Of a stretch of DNA of 64,000 nucleotides, positions 58,621-64,000 are shown in pieces. The DNA is taken from NCBI GenBank assembly GCA_023416735.1, contig JAEZGX010000012.1, forward strand, positions 290,386 through 354,385, given 5' to 3'. Below the pieces are notes generated by a model, which saw only the letters and a list, made by a program, of their open reading frames with translations, was not told where the DNA came from and did no database searches. The DNA comes from Verrucomicrobiota bacterium (GTDB taxonomy: Bacteria > Verrucomicrobiota > Verrucomicrobiia > Opitutales > Opitutaceae). Within the stretch, counting starts at the first letter, position 1. Each line of letters starts with the position of its first letter. A program made the position numbers and the translations under genes.

Positions 58621-59670
58621 TCAGGAGCCGACGTCGATGATCTGCGCCGTCTTCACCTTCGTCGATCCCACGCCCAGCGTTTCCGCGAATTCCAGCGTCC
58701 GGATCTCCTCCGGCACCGGTTGAAACCCGTTCTGCCGGCGCAACAAATCCATCTTCGCGCGCATCAACGCATCCATCATCACCGGGTCCGTGCTCAGCCA
58801 CAACAACGGCTCCGACGACGCATACAACGAATTGAAATACGGCCCGCCGATATATTGAAACCGCTCGAGGCTCGCGAGCGTGAACATCCACGTCTGTCGC
58901 AATTCAGGAATCGCACTCATTTCCGCCACGGCCGCCGGAGCATTCGCCGGCGAACGGAAGAACCGGGCCGTGTTCGACGCATTCCAGAGCGTCGCATTCA
59001 CCAGCGCGCCATTGATCCCAAGAATCGCGTGATCCGTGTAAACCGGCAGATTAATCCAGAAATCCGCATCCAGAAACAGCGGCGTCGCCAGGAAGCTCTT
59101 GCGATCTTCGTCCGCAGTCGTGTCGGCATCATAGCCTTCCGTTTGTTGCTGAGCGAAAATCGGATCGAAACGCTGCGGCAGCGGTGAATCGTAAAACCAC
59201 ACCGGATCGTAATAACGTCCCGACTCGAGCACGTAAATCGGATGCTCCTTGAACGGCGAATCGCCGGTCACCAGCGACGGCAAATAACCCGTCATGCGCA
59301 GCCGCAGCTGATTCAACCCGACCAGGAAGATGTCCTTCTTCTCGAAACCGCGCTTCTCCAAGGCCGCAATCACCGCTTTCACCAAGGGAATCGGCGTCGC
59401 CATCCCCGGCCCGGAATCGCTGTAAATCTTCAACCCCACCTTCTTCTTCTCCCCCGGAACGAGCTCGCGCCCGCTCTTCTCCTCGAAAGTCGAGATGAGT
59501 TTCTCGACCTCGCGCCGATACGTCGCTTCGTCGAATCCCGCCAATCGCGCTTGCCATACCGGCGCCGGCGGCGCCTTGGGCGGCAGCCCGGCAGCCGTCT
59601 GGCCGCTCGCGCTCGACAAGCCGAGGCCGAAAACCGCCAGGGCTAAAACCTGAAGAAAGGGCAGACGCAT
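58621..59670 (-). CDS. Exported DUF362-like protein
   Basis: This is a 349-residue protein. The start at 59670 gives a signal peptide (MRLPFLQVLALAVFGLGLSS, cleavage near SGQ); the frame is open far upstream but only this start makes sense. The mature part shows a DUF362-like pattern: KKVGLKIYSDSGPGMATPIP, VKAVIAALEKRGFEKKDIFLV, ADFWINLPVYTDHAILGINGAL, WLSTDPVMMDALMRAKMDLLR. DUF362 proteins are often iron-sulfur linked, but no CxxC clusters are seen here. The function is unknown. A minus-strand promoter candidate lies just upstream, and the gene diverges from dnaG. Confidence 0.75.
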   Translation of the reverse strand: MRLPFLQVLALAVFGLGLSSASGQTAAGLPPKAPPAPVWQARLAGFDEATYRREVEKLISTFEEKSGRELVPGEKKKVGLKIYSDSGPGMATPIPLVKAVIAALEKRGFEKKDIFLVGLNQLRLRMTGYLPSLVTGDSPFKEHPIYVLESGRYYDPVWFYDSPLPQRFDPIFAQQQTEGYDADTTADEDRKSFLATPLFLDADFWINLPVYTDHAILGINGALVNATLWNASNTARFFRSPANAPAAVAEMSAIPELRQTWMFTLASLERFQYIGGPYFNSLYASSEPLLWLSTDPVMMDALMRAKMDLLRRQNGFQPVPEEIRTLEFAETLGVGSTKVKTAQIIDVGS

Positions 59671-59706
59671 ACGTGTGTGAGTCGTCGGACGATTGCTAAA
59701 GTTTCC

Positions 59707-59733
59707 TCTATACCGGGAAGGCCATCGCGTCAA
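59707..59733 (-). promoter_or_regulatory. Sigma-70-like promoter candidate for the DUF362 gene
   Basis: On the minus strand TTGACG (59733-59728) is followed after 15 bases by TATAGA (59712-59707), about 37 bases before the ATG. The spacer is shorter than ideal; shifting the -35 to TTTGAC gives 16. The match is moderate and unproven. Confidence 0.35.
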
Positions 59734-59812
59734 AGGGCGGGGAACTTGACAGCCAGTGACGCGGCTTGAAAGTGCATTCTTCGCCAGCCGCCCGGAGGGC
59801 GTGCGTTCGTCC

Positions 59813-61699
59813 ATGCCCGTCATCAAACTTTCCTGCGTCCGCGACCTCAAACTGCGGGTGAACCTCGCCGACGTCGTCTCGCGAGTCGTCACGTTGCGCA
59901 GAGCCGGCGGCGCGCGTCTCAAGGGGCTCTGTCCTTTCCACAACGAGAAAACCCCTTCCTTCCACGTCGATACCGACAAAGGTTTTTATAAGTGCTTCGG
60001 CTGCGGCAAAGCCGGCGACGCCATCACCTTTGTCCGCGAAACCGAACAACTCGGCTTCACCGAAGCCGTCGAGGCACTCGGTCAACGCTTCAACATCCCC
60101 ATCGAATACGAGGAGGGTTCCGGCGGACCCACCCGCGAGGAGCGCTCGCTGCGCCAGGAGTTGTTCGATCTTCACGATGTCGCCGCGGAGCATTTTTATC
60201 AGGCCTTCAAGACGCGCGATGCCACCGGCGATTACATGCGCAACTACTGGACGGGCCAGCGCCGCTTCAGCCTCGAACTCGCCGACGAATTCAAGATCGG
60301 AGCCGTCGACGCCGCCGGCAGCGGACTCGGACCCGCCCTCCTGAAACGCAAATTCTCCGAAGAAGCCCTCCGCCGCTGTGGCCTTTTCTTCATCTACGAG
60401 GACGCCCAGATCACCGCCGCCACGCTGCGCCCACGTTTTCGCGGTCGCCTGATGATTCCCATTCGCGACCACCAAAGCCGCGTTGTCGCTTTCACCGCCC
60501 GCCAAACCCAGCTCACTCCCGACGACGATCCCGCGCGCGAAGCAAAATACGTCAATTCCCCCGAGACGCCTGTCTTCACCAAGGGCAATCTCCTCTTCAA
60601 TCTCGATCGAGCGCGCACCGCCGTCGGAGAGGGCAAACCTTTCGTTCTCGTCGAAGGTCAGCTCGACGCCCTTCGCTGCTGGTCCGTCGGCCTCAAAACC
60701 GCCATCGCTCCCCAAGGCACTTCGATCACCGAACCGCAACTCCTCCTCCTCCGGCGGTATCATCCGCAGGTCGAATGCTTCTTCGACAGCGACGCCGCCG
60801 GCCAAAAAGCCGCGCTCCGCTTCCTTCCGATGGCGCTCAAAGCCGGCCTCGAGGTCCGCTTCCTCACTCTTTCCGGCGCCGAAAAACTCGACCCTGATCT
60901 CCTTTTCCTCGAACGCGGCCTCCCCGCCTACGACGACGTCCGCCACCACGCGCAGACGGCCATGGCTTTCGCCTCGCGTGCCGTCCTCGCCGATGCCTCG
61001 ACCGCTTCCGGTGAACAGAAATCGCGCGCTGCTCAATCGCTCTTCGAAATCGTCGCCCACTCCGACAGCGAAGTGATCCGCTCCCAATTTCTCGCGGAAA
61101 TCTCCGTTCACCTGCGCCTGCCCACCGCCGCCGTGCAAAAAGACTTCGGCACCTTCCTCACTCGCCGCGACCGCCAAAACGCCGCCCGTCCTGCCGAACA
61201 GCCTCCAACCCGAAACTCAGAACCCAACACTCCGAACTCCGCGCCGATGGGCGCGGCCCCTACGCCTGAACGCGACTTGCTTCTTCTCTGCCTTCACTTC
61301 GAAGATCTCGGCAAACCCCTCAGCTCCGCTCTCCCCCACGATTGGATCGACGTTAATCACCCTGCCGGCCTTCTCCTCAACCGCTTCCTCGCTGAATTCG
61401 AACACGACACCTGGCCCGGTCGCGATCACCTCGACACCCTCCTTGAAACCGAAACCGAACGCAGCCTCGTTGCCTCGCTCATCTTCGACACCCTCAAGCT
61501 CGACGATCCTATCAAGGTCGCCAACGAAGGACTTCGCCAACTCCGTGCCCGCGCCCTCGAACCGCGCCTCAGGGAAATAGAACTTGCTTTAGCCACAGCC
61601 CACGCGGACAGTAATTCTGACCCAATTTCACTCTTGAAGGAACGTTCAGAACTGCATCGACAGCTCCGCCAGCCACTCAGTTTATCTGCCGCTTTATAG
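59813..61699 (+). CDS. dnaG: DNA primase
   Basis: This is a 628-residue protein; the ATG at 59813 (MPVIKLSCVRDLKLRVNLAD) suits the N-terminus. The CHC2 zinc ribbon has C40, H43, C61 and C64 (LCPFHNEKTPSFHV, YKCFGCGKAGD). The catalytic core has FKIGAVDAAGSGLGPAL, RGRLMIPIRDHQSRVVAFTAR, the TOPRIM glutamate in VEGQLDAL and FFDSDAAGQKAALRF. The C-terminal third is the helicase-binding helical part, after an irregular Pro/Asn/Thr-rich linker (near residue 460). It makes RNA primers for replication. A TTGACA hexamer at 59746-59751 may be its -35. It heads the dnaG-rpoD part of a classical macromolecular-synthesis arrangement. Confidence 0.95.
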   Translation: MPVIKLSCVRDLKLRVNLADVVSRVVTLRRAGGARLKGLCPFHNEKTPSFHVDTDKGFYKCFGCGKAGDAITFVRETEQLGFTEAVEALGQRFNIPIEYEEGSGGPTREERSLRQELFDLHDVAAEHFYQAFKTRDATGDYMRNYWTGQRRFSLELADEFKIGAVDAAGSGLGPALLKRKFSEEALRRCGLFFIYEDAQITAATLRPRFRGRLMIPIRDHQSRVVAFTARQTQLTPDDDPAREAKYVNSPETPVFTKGNLLFNLDRARTAVGEGKPFVLVEGQLDALRCWSVGLKTAIAPQGTSITEPQLLLLRRYHPQVECFFDSDAAGQKAALRFLPMALKAGLEVRFLTLSGAEKLDPDLLFLERGLPAYDDVRHHAQTAMAFASRAVLADASTASGEQKSRAAQSLFEIVAHSDSEVIRSQFLAEISVHLRLPTAAVQKDFGTFLTRRDRQNAARPAEQPPTRNSEPNTPNSAPMGAAPTPERDLLLLCLHFEDLGKPLSSALPHDWIDVNHPAGLLLNRFLAEFEHDTWPGRDHLDTLLETETERSLVASLIFDTLKLDDPIKVANEGLRQLRARALEPRLREIELALATAHADSNSDPISLLKERSELHRQLRQPLSLSAAL

Positions 61700-61726
61700 C
61701 CAGCTTGTAGAAGAGATCACTATCAC

Positions 61727-63571
61727 ATGTCGCGCAAAGCCAAGTCCGGTTCCCCGGACACTCACTCCGAGGCCGTCGAGGCCGCTATCGAAAAATCCTC
61801 TTCCACTCCCTCCGGTGATACCCCTGCGGGAGCCGACATTCCCGCGGGCGGAATTAACGAGAAGATCCGTCAACTGATCCGGCTTTCGAAGGAGCAGGGT
61901 TACCTCACTTTCGACGACATCAACGAGGCTCTGCCCGACTCCGTCGAAAACCAGGAGGAGATCGATAACGTCCTCTCCATTCTCCAAAACTTGGAGATCG
62001 AGATCCTCGAGCCGGACCAAGTCGACGACTACAAGCAACGGATGGAGGAGGCCGAGGAGGAGGAATCTCGCTCTTCGCAGCACGACATCCTCGACGACCC
62101 CGTCCGCATGTATCTCAAGCAGATGGGCCAGGTCCCACTGCTCACCCGCGAACAGGAAGTCGAGATCTCCAAACGCATCGAGACCGCCGAGCTGAAAGCT
62201 CAGGAAGCTCTCTTCCAAGCCACCGTCATCGGCAGCTACATCGTTACCCTCGGCCAAAAGCTCATCGACCGTCAGGAACGCTTCGACCGCGTCGTCATCG
62301 ACAAGAAAATCGACAGCCGCGAATCCTACTTCAAGGGCCTCGAAAAACACGTTCTCTCCACGCGCAAGGCCGAAGAAGCCGTGGCCGACTCGTGGCAGGA
62401 ATACCTCAAGGCCAAGAACGAGGCCGACAAGAAGAAGGTCCTCGCCAAGCACAAGAAGCGCGAAACCCTCCTCCGCTCCCACTTCGGAAAATTCTTTTTC
62501 AAGCTGAAGGTTTACGAGGAATACCTCGAACAGCTCCGCCCCGTCCTCGAGGAAATCGAATCGCTGAATGCCCAGCTCGACCGCGCCAAGCACCCGAAAT
62601 CCAAGAAGGACGCCGCGATCGACTCCAAGGTCATCCAGCATCGCCTCAAGCAGATCGAGGCCGTGCAGCGCATCGACCCGCAGGAGCTCCTGAAAGTCGT
62701 CGCGCAAACCCGCGTCCACATTCGCGAGGCCCACCAAGCCAAGACCGAAATGGTCGAGGCCAACCTCCGCCTCGTCATCTCGATCGCGAAGAAATACACG
62801 AATCGCGGCCTCTCCTTCCTCGACCTCATCCAGGAGGGCAACATGGGCCTCATGAAGGCCGTCGAGAAATTCGAGTATCGCCGCGGCTATAAATTCTCCA
62901 CCTACGCCACGTGGTGGATCCGCCAGGCCATCACCCGCTCGATCGCCGACCAGGCCCGCACGATCCGCATCCCGGTCCACATGATCGAGACGCTCAACAA
63001 AGTCATGCAGGTCCAGAAGCAGCTCCTCCAGGAATACGGCCACGAGCCCACGCCCGAAGAAGTCGCCGACGAGATGAACCTGCCCGTCGAGCGCGTGCAG
63101 CAGATCATGAAGATGGCGCAGCAGCCGATTTCGCTCCAATCGCCCGTCGGTGACGGCGACGACACGAGCTTTGGCGACTTCATCGAGGACAAATCCGCCG
63201 AGAACCCCTACGACATGACGGCGTTCTCGCTCCTGCGCGAAAAGATCATCGACGTCCTCGACTCGCTCACCGAGCGCGAGCGCCGCGTGCTCTCGCTCCG
63301 CTTCGGCCTCATCGACGGCTACAGCCGCACGCTCGAGGAGGTCGGCAAGCAGTTCAAGGTCACCCGCGAACGCATCCGCCAGATCGAAGCCAAGGCCCTC
63401 CGCAAGATGCGCCACCCGACGCGCATTCGTCAGCTGCACGGCTTCTTCGACGCCGAGCAGATCGACAACGCGCAGAACCTTATGAAGGTCGCCGCCACCA
63501 GCGGACTGCCCGCGCGTCCGCCCGGCGCCGGACTGCCCGGCGGCTTCCCGTTTCCGCCACCGAAGCCGTAG
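61727..63571 (+). CDS. rpoD: Primary sigma factor (sigma-70)
   Basis: This 614-residue protein contains sigma 1.1 (residues 41-105, NEKIRQLIRLSKEQGYLTFDDI), region 1.2 (DDPVRMYLKQMGQVPLLTRE), a long non-conserved insert (about 160-335), region 2 (MVEANLRLVISIAKKYTNRG, YKFSTYATWWIRQAITRSIAD), region 3 and region 4 (YSRTLEEVGKQFKVTRERIR, QIEAKALRKMRHPTR). It directs RNA polymerase to housekeeping promoters. After region 4 there is a tail of about 30 residues rich in Pro, Gly and Ala (PARPPGAGLPGGFPFPPPKP), absent from most sigma-70 proteins. It starts 27 bases after dnaG stops. Confidence 0.97.
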   Translation: MSRKAKSGSPDTHSEAVEAAIEKSSSTPSGDTPAGADIPAGGINEKIRQLIRLSKEQGYLTFDDINEALPDSVENQEEIDNVLSILQNLEIEILEPDQVDDYKQRMEEAEEEESRSSQHDILDDPVRMYLKQMGQVPLLTREQEVEISKRIETAELKAQEALFQATVIGSYIVTLGQKLIDRQERFDRVVIDKKIDSRESYFKGLEKHVLSTRKAEEAVADSWQEYLKAKNEADKKKVLAKHKKRETLLRSHFGKFFFKLKVYEEYLEQLRPVLEEIESLNAQLDRAKHPKSKKDAAIDSKVIQHRLKQIEAVQRIDPQELLKVVAQTRVHIREAHQAKTEMVEANLRLVISIAKKYTNRGLSFLDLIQEGNMGLMKAVEKFEYRRGYKFSTYATWWIRQAITRSIADQARTIRIPVHMIETLNKVMQVQKQLLQEYGHEPTPEEVADEMNLPVERVQQIMKMAQQPISLQSPVGDGDDTSFGDFIEDKSAENPYDMTAFSLLREKIIDVLDSLTERERRVLSLRFGLIDGYSRTLEEVGKQFKVTRERIRQIEAKALRKMRHPTRIRQLHGFFDAEQIDNAQNLMKVAATSGLPARPPGAGLPGGFPFPPPKP

Positions 63572-63586
63572 GTCGGTTGCAACATT

Positions 63587-63620
63587 GAGCCGCGAAAACA
63601 TTTTTCGGTTTTCACGGCTC
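63587..63620. repeat. Long imperfect hairpin between rpoD and tatA
   Basis: The 13-base arms GAGCCGCGAAAAC (63587-63599) and GTTTTCACGGCTC (63608-63620) pair with a single mismatch around an 8-base loop that is T-rich. It begins 15 bases after the rpoD stop. It could stabilise the rpoD message or act as a weak terminator; the bases after it are not a T-run. Confidence 0.55.
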
Positions 63621-63683
63621 GTTTGCGGCGGCAAATACCGCTTTCACTCTTTACAGTTTTCGACCCCGGAATAGCTTCCGCGT

Positions 63684-63923
63684 ATGGCAACCTACTCCGC
63701 ATTCTTCGCCGCTTTCGGCCTGGGTGGTGGCGAACTGCTCGTCATCTTGGTCATCCTCCTGGTTCTCTTCGGCGGCTCCAAGCTTCCCTCGCTCGCGCGC
63801 GGGCTGGGCCAGTCGATCAAGGAGTTCAAGAAGGCCAGTAAGGACGAGGAAGAAGCCGCCCAGGCGGCCGCCGCGGAGGAGACCCGCAAGCCTGAGGTCA
63901 CCAAGACGCCCGGCGCCAACTGA
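63684..63923 (+). CDS. tatA: Twin-arginine translocase subunit TatA/TatE
   Basis: This 79-residue protein has a short hydrophobic N-terminal helix (GELLVILVILLVLFGGSKLP) followed by the TatA hinge and amphipathic helix (LARGLGQSIKEFKKASKDEE), then an acidic, charged tail. The FG-x-KLP-x-LAR-x-LG-x-S-x-x-EFKK pattern is diagnostic. TatA oligomers form the membrane passage for folded proteins. No tatB or tatC lies in the window; it is alone between rpoD and a terminator. Confidence 0.94.
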   Translation: MATYSAFFAAFGLGGGELLVILVILLVLFGGSKLPSLARGLGQSIKEFKKASKDEEEAAQAAAAEETRKPEVTKTPGAN

Positions 63924-63949
63924 GCCGCAGCTCGTTCGTTTTCCCTGCA

Positions 63950-63975
63950 AGCGCGCCCGCCCGGCGCGCTTTTTT
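63950..63975 (+). terminator. Rho-independent terminator after tatA
   Basis: The 8-base arms AGCGCGCC (63950-63957) and GGCGCGCT (63963-63970) pair perfectly around a 5-base loop and are followed by a run of T. It lies 27 bases after the tatA stop. Confidence 0.88.
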
Positions 63976-64000
63976 GTTTTTGCGCGCGCGCCTAGATTTC

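Noticed and set aside
59746..59774. Full promoter for dnaG
   Set aside because: TTGACA at 59746-59751 is a perfect -35 but no acceptable -10 is found 16-18 bases downstream, so only the hexamer is mentioned with the gene.
61694..63634. 646-codon open frame opposite rpoD
   Set aside because: It is the mirror of a certain gene; its Leu/Val/Asp-rich translation has no recognisable motif. The same holds for long antisense frames at 3847-5538, 9891-11735, 28678-30039 and 37692-39020.

Overview
The window is a GC-rich, gene-dense bacterial chromosome segment. It most likely comes from Verrucomicrobiota, order Opitutales/Opitutaceae. This is inferred from several things together: a very large TonB-dependent receptor whose N-terminus reads VIVLSPFTVSAEEDSG, FG-GAP/VCBS export proteins, a XylR-type (LacI-like sensor plus AraC HTH) regulator, a TIGR03067-type protein, and the style of the housekeeping genes. 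No rRNA, tRNA, CRISPR array, insertion sequence or prophage is visible. No gene-free stretch exceeds about 300 bases.

Layout. (1) 1-8421: end of a membrane protein, a secreted FG-GAP/UnbV protein, a thioredoxin-fold DUF255 protein without its usual cysteines, and a coupled pair made of an FG-GAP lipoprotein and a TPR membrane protein. (2) 8601-22885: a carbohydrate locus centred on beta-mannan: TonB receptor, XylR-like regulator, GH2 beta-mannosidase, two GH130 phosphorylases, a cellobiose/mannobiose 2-epimerase, a GH1 beta-glycosidase and a CE7-type esterase. Together they give a cytoplasmic route from mannobiose through mannosyl-glucose to mannose-1-phosphate plus glucose. (3) 23099-25348: rplY-pth-rpsF-ssb housekeeping operon. 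(4) 25542-29871: sugar-acid locus with an enolase-superfamily dehydratase, a divergent GntR regulator, a class III aminotransferase and an FAH hydrolase, with a near-perfect palindromic operator candidate between the divergent genes. (5) 30134-33723: UlaG-like metallo-hydrolase, SurE, HAD phosphatase and an ABC ATPase without a permease.

(6) 33760-43943 is the most unusual region: eight minus-strand genes packed head to tail. They are a receiver-kinase hybrid, a beta-ketoacyl synthase with an altered active site, a multi-membrane-span histidine kinase, a second kinase with a degenerate ATPase domain, two nucleotidyltransferases flanking a small unknown protein, and a glutamine-dependent asparagine synthetase. 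It combines signalling, acyl condensation, nucleotidyl transfer and amide formation, with no DNA-binding output. (7) 44091-52059: RmuC, small proteins, a MOSC protein, a short PurL-like protein, a PQQ-propeller protein, a XerC/D recombinase and IF-1. (8) 52200-63923: mostly core genes: tadA, superoxide dismutase, tolB, an Mrp/ApbC ATPase lacking its CxxC, rpmG, an EIIA / pyruvate-kinase-C-like / diadenylate-cyclase fusion, nuoA, a DUF362 protein, then dnaG-rpoD-tatA.

Starts were chosen from motif alignment, signal peptides, visible Shine-Dalgarno sequences and 4-base stop/start overlaps. All functional calls come from reading motifs by eye; no database search was run.
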